DNA from: CAYTGM01 sp964437365
Lineage (GTDB): Bacteria; Sumerlaeota; Sumerlaeia; SLMS01
Direction of reading: 5' to 3'
DNA length: 64,000 nucleotides
NCBI GenBank assembly: GCA_964437365.1
Contig: CAYTGM010000001.1
Span: forward strand, 62,001-126,000
Of the stretch, positions 45,573-53,993 are shown in pieces. Position 1 is the stretch's first letter. Each line of letters begins with the position of its first letter. Position numbers and translations under genes: made by a program. Under the pieces are notes generated by a model. It saw only the letters and a program-made list of their open reading frames with translations, was not told where the DNA came from and searched no databases.

Positions 45573-46670
45573 ATGGCGATGGACATAAATGAGATGCTGA
45601 AGCTCGTTGTTGAGCGTGATGCATCTGACTTGCATATCTCTGTTGGCAAGCAGCCAGTGATGCGATTGGGAGGAACACTTGATGTTCTCGACCCGGATAT
45701 TTTAACGGGTGACGATTCTGAGCGATTGATGCGTGAGATCACGCCACCCCGTTACCAGCAGATGCTTCAAGAGCATGGCTCCTGCGACTTTGCCTACTCC
45801 TATTCCGATCAGGCTCGATTTCGAGTCGCAATTTTCAGAATGCGCGGAAATATCAGCATCGTTATGCGTCTGATTCCTTCTCGACTTCTCCCCTTTGAAG
45901 TCCTCGGTCTTCCGAAAGAATCGATTACTAAAGTTCTCTATTCTCACCGAGGTTTGTGTATTGTAACAGGACCTACTGGTTCGGGAAAAACAACAACGCT
46001 GGCTACGATGATCGACTTTATCAATCAAAATCGTTATGTACACATTATCACGATTGAAGATCCTATTGAATATATACACCCACACAAAAAAGCGATTGTC
46101 AGTCACCGGGAAATTCACGTGGATACGCCCTCTTTCGCTTATGCCTTGCGCGGCGCCCTTCGTCAGGACCCCGACGTGATACTCGTGGGGGAAATGCGTG
46201 ACCTTGAAACCATGGAAGCAGGTCTGCATGCGGCGGAAACAGGTCACTTGGTTTTCGGTACACTCCATACCATCGACGCATCATCTACGGTCGACCGTAT
46301 GATCGATGCTTTCCCTGCCAACCAGCAGGAGCAGGTACGTTCCGTACTTTCGGTTGCTCTGGAAACGATCATTGCACAGACCCTAGTCCCTCACGCTTCA
46401 GGTAAAGGACGACGCGCAGCCTACGAAATCCTTCACAACGTTCCCGCCGTGGCCGCCTTGATTCGCGAGCATAAGACGAACCGCCTCTATTCTCAGATTC
46501 AGATTTCTCAAAAGCTGGGCATGATGAGTATGGACGACTTCCTGTTCTCTCTTTACAAACGAGGAGATGTTACCGGTGAAGTAGCTCTACAAAGAAGTCA
46601 CTATCCCGATGAGCTTCGCGTGAAGATGATGGCACATACATCTGACGTTGAGGAAGAGCCTGTCGTCTAA
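45573..46670 (+). CDS. pilT: Twitching motility ATPase PilT
   Basis: 365 residues from ATG 45573, which has GGAAGGA upstream. The PilT order is complete: N-terminal PAS-like domain beginning MNEML-like (MDINEMLKLVVERDASDLHIS), Walker A GPTGSGKT, Asp box ITIEDPIEY, Walker B VILVGEMRD, His box TGHLVFGTLHT, and C-terminal LIREHKTNRLYS matching the AIRNLIRE motif. It powers pilus retraction at the inner membrane. A paralogue lies at 60958-62202. No pilin or PilB/PilC gene is adjacent. Confidence 0.93.
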   Translation: MAMDINEMLKLVVERDASDLHISVGKQPVMRLGGTLDVLDPDILTGDDSERLMREITPPRYQQMLQEHGSCDFAYSYSDQARFRVAIFRMRGNISIVMRLIPSRLLPFEVLGLPKESITKVLYSHRGLCIVTGPTGSGKTTTLATMIDFINQNRYVHIITIEDPIEYIHPHKKAIVSHREIHVDTPSFAYALRGALRQDPDVILVGEMRDLETMEAGLHAAETGHLVFGTLHTIDASSTVDRMIDAFPANQQEQVRSVLSVALETIIAQTLVPHASGKGRRAAYEILHNVPAVAALIREHKTNRLYSQIQISQKLGMMSMDDFLFSLYKRGDVTGEVALQRSHYPDELRVKMMAHTSDVEEEPVV

Positions 46671-46701
46671 ATACGTACGTACACCCCCAACTTAAAGTCT
46701 T

Positions 46702-46751
46702 GAAAAGCAAGTTGACGCATCAATTCGGTCAGCTTGCTTTTCTTTTTCTTG
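46702..46751 (+). terminator. Rho-independent terminator after pilT
   Basis: A 10-bp perfect outer stem (GAAAAGCAAG with CTTGCTTTTC) plus inner TGAC/GTCA and an 11-base loop, followed by TTTTTCTTG (46743-46751). It lies about 30 bases after the stop and before the carbamoyltransferase gene. Confidence 0.82.
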
Positions 46752-46813
46752 TCCCTCCTCCCCTTGGGCTGTTCAGCTACCGCCCAATTTGACGGTTCAC
46801 GGAAAGAATCTTT

Positions 46814-48649
46814 GTGACGACAATTCTTGGCATATCGGCCTTCTATCATGACTCTTCCGCAGCTCTTGTTGTAGATGGCGAGATTGTCGCCGCCGCGCAG
46901 GAAGAAGCTTTCACGCGGATTAAACACGATTTTGACTTTCCGAAGAATGCGATTACCTTCTGTCTTGAGAAGGCCGGTATCTCAGGAGACCAGATAGACT
47001 ATGTCGCTTTCTATGAGAAGCCACTCATTAAGTTTGAAAGGCTTCTGGAATCGTATCTCGGTGTTTCCCCGAAAGGCTTTAAGACATTCAAGATCGCGAT
47101 GCCTCTGTGGCTTCATCAAAAGCTCTATCTTGGCAAGGAAATGAGAGAGGCTCTTGAGAATAAGTATAAGAAAAGATTTGTCTATCTTGAGCACCATGAG
47201 AGTCATGCTGCCAGCGCCTTCTTCCCCAGCCCGTTTGAGGAAGCAGCTATATTGACTCTTGATGGAGTCGGCGAGTGGGCTACCACGAGCACCGGTGTCG
47301 GTCGCGGGAGCAGAATTGAGCTCCTGAATACCATTAATTTCCCACATTCGATAGGGTTGCTATACTCTGCCTTTACGTATTTCTGCGGATTCAAAGTGAA
47401 CTCTGGTGAGTATAAGTTGATGGGGCTGGCACCTTATGGTGATCCTGTATATACAGAAAAGATTAAAGATCATTTGATCGACCTGAAAGAAGATGGTTCC
47501 TTCCTGTTGAATATGGACTATTTCGACTACGTGGGTGGCGAGGCCATGACGAACCAGAAGTTTGAAAGCCTTTTTGGAGGGCCTCCCAGGAAACCAGAGT
47601 CGCCTCTAACACAACGAGAAATGGATCTGGCCGCGAGTATTCAGAAAGTAACGGAGGAAATACTTCTGAAAATCACGATCTGGCTGCACAAGGAAACGGG
47701 CATTGATAACTTGTGTATGGCCGGGGGAGTGGCACTCAATTGTGTGGCAAATGGACGTATCCTGAGAGAAGGACCTTTCAAGAATTTATGGATTCAACCA
47801 GCCGCTGGTGATGCAGGTGGAGCCTTGGGTGCTGCTCTTTTCGTTTGGAATCAGCTTCTGAAGAAAGAGCGGAAAGTGGGTACTTGGGATTCGCAAAAAG
47901 GCTCGAGACTGGGTCCTTCCTATACAAATACTGATATTGAGAATTTTCTCAACTCTGAGGAAGCTGTCTATAAGAAGCTGGAAGATGACGAATTGATCGA
48001 GGACGTTGCCCATCTGATCAAAGAAGGTAAGGTTGTTGGCTGGATGAATGGCCCGTTGGAGTTCGGCCCGAGGGCGTTGGGAGGCAGATCTATTCTCGGG
48101 GACCCGCGTTCTCGGGATATGCAGTCCGTGATGAACCTGAAGATTAAGTTTCGTGAGTCATTCCGGCCTTTCGCTCCAAGTGTTCTGGAGGAGCATGTGC
48201 ACGAGTTCTTCGATGTTCCCGAAGGTTACCAGAGTCCGTATATGCTTCTTGTTGATGCAGTGAAGGATGATAGACGCGTGGATATATCAAGCGAGGCTAA
48301 TGCTCTGAAAGGTCTTGATCGACTCAAGGTTCAACGCTCAGAGATTCCTGCCATCACTCATGTTGATTACTCTGCCAGGATACAGACAGTAGGTAAGGAT
48401 TCAAACCCCATGTATCGTCGGTTGATCCAGAAATTCTATGAGTTGACTGGTTGTCCACTCCTGATTAATACAAGTTTCAATGTTAGAGGAGAGCCGATTG
48501 TGAATTCTCCCGAAAATGCTTATCGTTGTTTTCTCGCGACTCAGATGGATGTGCTGGTGATGGAGAATTTCGTCCTTCTCAAGGAAGAGCAGAAAAACGT
48601 TGATCAGGACAAAATCCAGGAATATCTCAGCAAGACAGGGGTCGACTAA
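46814..48649 (+). CDS. Carbamoyltransferase (NodU/CmcH family)
   Basis: 611 residues from GTG 46814. N-terminal ASKHA-like domain with ILGISAFYHDSSAALV, the HHESHAASAFF metal-binding histidines, and GVGEWATTS. Glycines of the carbamoyl-adenylate domain: CMAGGVALNCVANG, AAGDAGGALGAALF and FGPRALGGRSILGDPR; then the C-terminal LINTSFNVRGEPIV. The family carbamoylates sugars or natural products from carbamoyl phosphate and ATP. With the SxtJ-like protein next door it probably decorates a surface glycan or other exported molecule. Confidence 0.92.
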   Translation: MTTILGISAFYHDSSAALVVDGEIVAAAQEEAFTRIKHDFDFPKNAITFCLEKAGISGDQIDYVAFYEKPLIKFERLLESYLGVSPKGFKTFKIAMPLWLHQKLYLGKEMREALENKYKKRFVYLEHHESHAASAFFPSPFEEAAILTLDGVGEWATTSTGVGRGSRIELLNTINFPHSIGLLYSAFTYFCGFKVNSGEYKLMGLAPYGDPVYTEKIKDHLIDLKEDGSFLLNMDYFDYVGGEAMTNQKFESLFGGPPRKPESPLTQREMDLAASIQKVTEEILLKITIWLHKETGIDNLCMAGGVALNCVANGRILREGPFKNLWIQPAAGDAGGALGAALFVWNQLLKKERKVGTWDSQKGSRLGPSYTNTDIENFLNSEEAVYKKLEDDELIEDVAHLIKEGKVVGWMNGPLEFGPRALGGRSILGDPRSRDMQSVMNLKIKFRESFRPFAPSVLEEHVHEFFDVPEGYQSPYMLLVDAVKDDRRVDISSEANALKGLDRLKVQRSEIPAITHVDYSARIQTVGKDSNPMYRRLIQKFYELTGCPLLINTSFNVRGEPIVNSPENAYRCFLATQMDVLVMENFVLLKEEQKNVDQDKIQEYLSKTGVD

Positions 48650-48651
48650 CG

Positions 48652-49062
48652 ATGAGCCAGATCGTCAAGATTGACTGGAATCCCGATGATAAGAAACTTC
48701 GTCAGTTTTCTTATATACTTCTGGCGATTGCTGCCTTGTTCGTCTGGAAGCACTGGGACGACAAGAATATTGCCTATACACTCATGGCACTTTCGCTTCT
48801 GGCTGTTGCTTTAGGGGTACTCCTGCCGAAAGCCTTGAAGCCTGTCTGGATTGCTCTCAGCTGTATTACTTATCCGATCGGTCGAGTCGTTTCATTTGTT
48901 ATACTGATTGTTATATACTATGGCGTCTTTACGCCAGCGGGTTTTGTCCTTCGTTTATTCTCCCATGATCCCTTGCTCTTCAGAAAAGATCAAAAGAAGG
49001 AGAGCTATTGGGTGCCGCACAAAATGCCAGAGGATGCAAAGCGGTACTTCAGGCAATTTTAA
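48652..49062 (+). CDS. SxtJ-like membrane protein
   Basis: 136 residues following the carbamoyltransferase after 2 bases. Three or four hydrophobic helices (YILLAIAALFVW, LMALSLLAVALGVLL, PVWIALSCITYPIGRVVSFVI with the following IVIYY) and a conserved tail DPLLFRKDQKKESYWV. This matches the small SxtJ family that accompanies carbamoyltransferases (first named in saxitoxin clusters) without known activity. The pair occurs in many polysaccharide clusters; the usual third gene (DUF5989) is missing. Confidence 0.8.
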   Translation: MSQIVKIDWNPDDKKLRQFSYILLAIAALFVWKHWDDKNIAYTLMALSLLAVALGVLLPKALKPVWIALSCITYPIGRVVSFVILIVIYYGVFTPAGFVLRLFSHDPLLFRKDQKKESYWVPHKMPEDAKRYFRQF

Positions 49063-49068
49063 TGAGCG

Positions 49069-49758
49069 TCACTTAAACAATCTCAGGCGAAATGGCATCC
49101 AGACGCTTTCCCAGATGACAGAGCCGTCCATCTTTGACTCGCCTTCGCGTCGTTCGACAAAAACGATGGGAACTTCCTTGATTTTTCCTTTTCTGCGTTT
49201 CGCCTTCCAAAGCATTTCCACAAGAAAAGAATAGCCGTTACTGTCGATCTTTTTCAGGTTCATCTCTTTGAGTATTTCACGGCGATAAGCCCGATAACCT
49301 GATGTGCAATCGTTCACTTTGAGTCCAAGAATAGTTCGTACGTAAAAATTCGCGAAGAGGCTGAGGAGAAGTCGTTTAATCTTCCAGTTAATGACGCGCA
49401 CCCCGTCGACATAGCGCGAGCCAATAGCAACATCGGCTACTTCGAGCGCCTCAAACATGTGGGAGAGCTCCTTTGGCTCGTGAGAGAAGTCTGCATCCAT
49501 GGTTGCAACCTTCGTTGCCCCCATTTTCAGGGCTTCTCTCAGCCCTCGACAAACCGCAGTGCCATAGCCCTTTTCCTTCTTTCGCACTATGACTCGGAGG
49601 TTCCCATCCCCGAGGTCATTGAGAATTCCAGCTGTATTGTCGGGAGAATTGTCATCCACCACGATAATCTGCAAATCCGGCTGGTATTCGCGAATTTCCT
49701 CTATTAATCGAGGAGCATTAAGCGATTCGTTGTAGGTTGCGACAATCAGAGCACGCAT
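49069..49758 (-). CDS. Glycosyltransferase family 2, polyprenol-phosphate mannose synthase-like
   Basis: About 229 residues from ATG 49758; longer starts exist, but the conserved fold begins ALIVATYNESLNAPRLI. Motifs: VVDDNSPDNT, DADFSHEP, GSRYVDGV and CTSGYRAYRR, matching dolichol-phosphate-mannose synthase-like enzymes of bacteria. It likely makes polyprenyl-phosphate sugar used by GT39-type transferases; a GT39 gene is present at 62236. It converges with SxtJ (6-base gap). Confidence 0.9.
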   Translation of the reverse strand: MRALIVATYNESLNAPRLIEEIREYQPDLQIIVVDDNSPDNTAGILNDLGDGNLRVIVRKKEKGYGTAVCRGLREALKMGATKVATMDADFSHEPKELSHMFEALEVADVAIGSRYVDGVRVINWKIKRLLLSLFANFYVRTILGLKVNDCTSGYRAYRREILKEMNLKKIDSNGYSFLVEMLWKAKRRKGKIKEVPIVFVERREGESKMDGSVIWESVWMPFRLRLFK

Positions 49759-49954
49759 TTTAAAGGCATCTTTCTCCCAATCGTAACTGGGAAAGTGTCC
49801 ACAGGAGAGGGTGGACGCAAGTTCTCTTCTCGCTGAGTTGGGAAAAGAGGTCATTTTCCGCTTCACGCCGCCGAGGTTCGGTTCCTAGGTTTCACGGCTC
49901 CTGCTATTCCATTTGAGTGTGGCAGAGTATTAACCACGACAGGAATCATGAATC

Positions 49955-51496
49955 ATGGCTGAAAATGCTGAACGCGCAAGTGTGACTCTCGATACGATCG
50001 TTTCTCTTTGTAAACGACGCGGGATTATCTTCCCCGGATCGGAGATCTATGAGGGGCTTGCAGGTACTTTTGATTATGGACCTGTTGGGGTTGAATTGAA
50101 AAAGAATGTTCGAGACGCCTGGTGGAACGCGATGGTTCACGAACGTGATGATATGGAAGGAGTGGACGCTGCGATTCTGATGAACCCGAGAACGTGGGAA
50201 GCCTCAGGTCACGTTGATACTTTCAGCGATCCACTGGCTGATTCCCTCGGGCCATCCAGGAAACGTTACCGTGCCGACCACATCGAAGAAAGTACATGCA
50301 CCGCTTACCATCTGATCGATGTGACAGATGGAGAGGAAAAGCAGATTGAAAAAGCTGAGATCTGGGCTCCCACCAAGAAGAAGGCGAAAGAGTTCTACAA
50401 GAATTACTGGGAGAAGTCACTGAAGCTGGAGGATCGACGTGTGAAGCTTCAGGAAGTTGAAGGAAGTGAAACAACAGGCAAGTTTTCACCGGATGATGGC
50501 GGCAAGCTGACAGAGCCTCGCGACTTCAACCTGATGCTTACAACCCAGTGCGGACCTGTACTGGACAGCGCGGCCAAAGTATATCTCCGACCAGAAACAG
50601 CCCAGGGAATATTCGTCAACTTTGCGAATGTTCAGGCTTCCATGAGACGTAAAGTCCCTTTCGGTATTGCACAGGTTGGAAAGTCCTTCAGGAATGAGAT
50701 CACTCCACGTAATTTCATTTTTCGAACCCGTGAATTTGAGCAGATGGAAATTGAGTTCTTCTGCAAACCGGGTCACCTCTGTAAAGAGGGAGAGATGACC
50801 GATGACGACTGGCACCAGCACTGGATGGATGCGCGGATGAACTGGTATTACAAACTGGGCCTCAATCCAGAGAGGTTACGCATTCGTATGCAGGATCCAG
50901 ACGAACTTGCGCACTATGCCAAAGGGACAGGTGACATCGAGTATCTCTTCCCCAACGGCTGGCAAGAGCTGGAAGGCGTCGCTAATAGAACGGACTATGA
51001 CTTGAAACAGCATCAGGAGTATAGCGGGAAGGACCTCCGATACTTTGACCCTGAGCTGAATGAACATTATCTTCCTTACGTGATTGAACCATCAGCAGGT
51101 GTTGACCGTTCGGTACTTGCATTCATTACGGAAGCATATACAGAAGAGAAGGTAAAGAACGACAAACGCGTTGTTCTGAAGCTGCACCGGTCTCTGGCTC
51201 CATTCAAAGCCGCCGTCTTTCCGCTCCTTAAAAACCGACCTGAGCTTGTTGATATGGCGAAGAATCTTGCCAAAGATCTGAAGAAGTCCTTTCATTGCTG
51301 TTACGACGACACAGGTGCCATTGGTAAACTATATAGACGCCAGGACGAGATAGGAACCCCTTTCTGCGTGACCGTTGATGTTGAAAGTCTCGAAGATCAG
51401 CAAGTGACAATCCGTGAACGTGACAGCATGGAGCAGGTTCGTATCAGTATCGATAAGGTGAAGAGCTACCTCCTGGACGAACTGAGCAAGAGCTGA
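49955..51496 (+). CDS. glyS: Glycyl-tRNA synthetase, single-chain (alpha2) type
   Basis: 513 residues, class II synthetase of the eukaryotic/archaeal-like alpha2 form: RRGIIFPGSEIYEGLAGTFDYGPVG at the start, motif 2 FRNEITPRNFIFRTREFEQMEIEF, motif 3 near PSAGVDRSVLAF, and a C-terminal anticodon-binding domain. This type is used by many phyla instead of the alpha2beta2 GlyQS, so its presence argues against a close proteobacterial relative. It starts an apparent run of plus-strand genes. Confidence 0.96.
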   Translation: MAENAERASVTLDTIVSLCKRRGIIFPGSEIYEGLAGTFDYGPVGVELKKNVRDAWWNAMVHERDDMEGVDAAILMNPRTWEASGHVDTFSDPLADSLGPSRKRYRADHIEESTCTAYHLIDVTDGEEKQIEKAEIWAPTKKKAKEFYKNYWEKSLKLEDRRVKLQEVEGSETTGKFSPDDGGKLTEPRDFNLMLTTQCGPVLDSAAKVYLRPETAQGIFVNFANVQASMRRKVPFGIAQVGKSFRNEITPRNFIFRTREFEQMEIEFFCKPGHLCKEGEMTDDDWHQHWMDARMNWYYKLGLNPERLRIRMQDPDELAHYAKGTGDIEYLFPNGWQELEGVANRTDYDLKQHQEYSGKDLRYFDPELNEHYLPYVIEPSAGVDRSVLAFITEAYTEEKVKNDKRVVLKLHRSLAPFKAAVFPLLKNRPELVDMAKNLAKDLKKSFHCCYDDTGAIGKLYRRQDEIGTPFCVTVDVESLEDQQVTIRERDSMEQVRISIDKVKSYLLDELSKS

Positions 51497-51501
51497 CGCT
51501 C

Positions 51502-52017
51502 ATGGACCTGAGAAACCCCAGGGTACGAATTGCTCTCTTAGGATTGTCTGTGGTCCTTTGCCTTGGAGTCATTGGATTCGTTTTCCTGGGTGGAACGCGA
51601 GGGGGCCATGATGTTGAAAACGCCGTCTACGATATGATTGACTATATTGAAAACGGTGATCCAGAAGAAGACCTTCCCCACGTATCTGAGACAGTCATTG
51701 CAGAGTACCAGGGTTTAACCGGACAATTGGGACACACAGATTTGCAGAAACTCGTGAGTGATGTCATTGAACGTTATAACTGGATTGATATAAACGTTGA
51801 ATCGATGGAAGCAGAAATTAATGGGGCTGACGACGAAGCTAGCGTGATATTGCTGTATAGCTGGAAAGCCAGTCACAGTCTCTATCCCAACCTCGCCTTT
51901 TCATCAAAACAACTCAGACCAGATGGCGCTGAAGTTGAGAAAGCGATACTCGAATTCTACAAAGAAAATGATGAGTGGAAGCTTAATTATGTGGAGGCAG
52001 GCCTGAGCAGCAAATGA
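51502..52017 (+). CDS. Membrane-anchored protein of unknown function
   Basis: 171 residues; one N-terminal transmembrane helix (IALLGLSVVLCLGVIGFVFLG). The exported remainder carries a pattern (SVILLYSWKASH and YKENDEWKLNYVEAGL) that recalls NTF2-like proteins, but the match is too weak for a family name. It lies 5 bases after glyS and overlaps the next gene by 4 bases (ATGA 52014-52017), so it is probably co-transcribed. Confidence 0.65.
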   Translation: MDLRNPRVRIALLGLSVVLCLGVIGFVFLGGTRGGHDVENAVYDMIDYIENGDPEEDLPHVSETVIAEYQGLTGQLGHTDLQKLVSDVIERYNWIDINVESMEAEINGADDEASVILLYSWKASHSLYPNLAFSSKQLRPDGAEVEKAILEFYKENDEWKLNYVEAGLSSK

Positions 52018-53003
52018 TCCCTTTGAAGCACTTGACAAGTCTTACTGTTTTTCTGAGCTGTATGCTCATTTTAAGCTGTGGCAAACAAAGAAAACCAGCA
52101 GAGAGCCCTGATATCAACCAGCGGATGCGGGCGGTCCTGATGGTTGATGCCAATACTTCTCCTTCTCTTGCCGTGACCAATCGGATCGTTGAGGGGTTGA
52201 ATATACAGACCCTGATTATGATTGATAAGAATTCGCAGGTGAATGGTAAAGACCTCCTCGATCCTTCCAGCGTTGATGTAAGATGGAACGATAACGCGCT
52301 GGACTCCTTCGTCTATTACAAAGATCCTGCACTTGCCATTGTGTTTACGCTGCTACCGAGAGAGGCCCTTCTCCAGAGCCCAAAGGGAGAACTTAGTTTC
52401 CGAAGTTCATTCGTCGGCTCAGATCTCGTAGATTCCGGTTGGAGATTGCCGATTAAGCTCAATGAGGAGGACCTTTCGAGGCTCAAAGAAGACCTGTCCG
52501 CTAATGGGAAACGTGTGTGGGTGAAGGCAGAAGAAGGGCCTGTCGAAAGTGCTTCCTATTTTGGTCAGAGAAGACGTGACCTCTATACTGAGTCGAACTC
52601 CGAAGGGATTGTCTATCTCAATGCTGCGGCAAGGAATGCCCCAGGAGATCACTATGTATGGAAAGATCAATACTGGACCACCCGTTTTGATCCAATTTCA
52701 AGCCCCACAATAACTCTTCGCCCCAAGTCGCCAGAGAATATACGGAAAGTGACATTGCTGCTTGAAGGGGCGGACGGGAGACTCATCGAGGAGGCCATTA
52801 TCAGAGTAGCAGACAATTATTATCATCATTATACGATCTCGAATAACGTGATTGATCTACCTGCAGATCAGTTTGATCGAATCAATGTACTGCACCCTGA
52901 CTATAACGGGAAGTCGATTGAAGTTCAGCGGGATGTGTCGGAGATGATTCTCTCCCCCGAAAGCGAGGGGAAGTTATCCTTAATGAGATCAGAGATAGAC
53001 TGA
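52014..53003 (+). CDS. Lipoprotein of unknown function
   Basis: 329 residues; signal and lipobox LILSC (about Cys22). The mature region is mixed alpha/beta with no clear motif; it contains SPTITLRPKSPENIRKV before a strand-rich C-terminus. Its start overlaps the previous stop and its end overlaps the convergent GT4 gene by 15 bases. Family not recognised. Confidence 0.65.
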   Translation: MIPLKHLTSLTVFLSCMLILSCGKQRKPAESPDINQRMRAVLMVDANTSPSLAVTNRIVEGLNIQTLIMIDKNSQVNGKDLLDPSSVDVRWNDNALDSFVYYKDPALAIVFTLLPREALLQSPKGELSFRSSFVGSDLVDSGWRLPIKLNEEDLSRLKEDLSANGKRVWVKAEEGPVESASYFGQRRRDLYTESNSEGIVYLNAAARNAPGDHYVWKDQYWTTRFDPISSPTITLRPKSPENIRKVTLLLEGADGRLIEEAIIRVADNYYHHYTISNNVIDLPADQFDRINVLHPDYNGKSIEVQRDVSEMILSPESEGKLSLMRSEID

Positions 53004-53993
53004 GCGCCGGCCTGTCTTTCGCATCCGCTTCTTAACAGCGGCCTGTGCGGCTTCAATAAATTCCTGCTTCATTCTTTCAAACGAGAATCTATGCAAGGCG
53101 GTCTCGTATCCACGTTCACCAACCTCTTTTGCTTCGTTCCAGTCGATATCCTTCAAGAAGTTCAGCCAGTCTTTTCTTTTCCGCAGATACCCGTCCTTAT
53201 CGCTCTCAATGGCTTCAGGTAATGCACCTACCGGAGTGGAGAGCACAGGGACTTTGCGAATCATTGCTTCTAGAACAACTGTTGGAAAACCTTCTGCCTG
53301 GCTCGGGAGAAGTAGTAGATCAAGGCTTTTGAGAAAAGGTCCGGACTCGACAAATCCAGGTGTGAGCACTTTTTGAGAGCGTGCCCTCTGTTCAAGCTCT
53401 GGCGGCAGGCTGCCCGCAAAAATCAGTGTACCTTCAGGTTTTAACTGTGCCCAGATATCCAGAAGAAAGTGGTGCCCTTTTTTGGGGTGCCCTCTTCCAA
53501 GGACTCCATAAACAGGGCGCGGAAGGTCGGCGAAGAGTGGCGTCTCATCCTCAGGAACAGAAATTCCATTGTATATAACCCGCCCTTTTCTTTTTTCCAG
53601 TCCTGATTGCGAGTTGCTGATCCAGAAACTTACACGACGATCCAATATCGGTAAGAGTGGCCTGCGCTTTCCTATAAAGTCTGTTGTACAGCGGATATTG
53701 CCAATGATCGGCATTTCTGACTTTTTGGGCCACGCTGTTGAAGCCAGCATGTGGGCCGTTGCACCGTAGCAGAATACGACATCTGGCCCCAGCCCTCTGA
53801 GTTTCTTAATTGCCTGCGGCAGTTTTCTTGTCGCCACAGGGTGTCCTGCGAGCTTCTCCACAGAAAGACTCTCGAACTCATCAACAGCTTCGACCAGTCG
53901 TTCCACGTTTCTCTCCGTGCCTCCGCCATCATTGAGTGTGGTCAAATGCAATGCTCTTGGTATAGCCACGGGAGTCACCCTTCTTTGATCCAT
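52989..53993 (-). CDS. Glycosyltransferase family 4
   Basis: 334 residues of GT-B fold. N-terminal domain with HLTTLNDGGGTERNVERLVEA; C-terminal half with GRGHPKKGHHFLLDIWA, LTPGFV and the donor-binding PSQAEGFPTVVLEAM followed by VLSTPVGALPEAI. The E-x7-E pattern typical of GT4 is present in EGFPTVVLE. It overlaps asnB by 19 bases, so the two are coupled. Probably extends a surface polysaccharide. Confidence 0.9.
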   Translation of the reverse strand: MDQRRVTPVAIPRALHLTTLNDGGGTERNVERLVEAVDEFESLSVEKLAGHPVATRKLPQAIKKLRGLGPDVVFCYGATAHMLASTAWPKKSEMPIIGNIRCTTDFIGKRRPLLPILDRRVSFWISNSQSGLEKRKGRVIYNGISVPEDETPLFADLPRPVYGVLGRGHPKKGHHFLLDIWAQLKPEGTLIFAGSLPPELEQRARSQKVLTPGFVESGPFLKSLDLLLLPSQAEGFPTVVLEAMIRKVPVLSTPVGALPEAIESDKDGYLRKRKDWLNFLKDIDWNEAKEVGERGYETALHRFSFERMKQEFIEAAQAAVKKRMRKTGRRSVYL

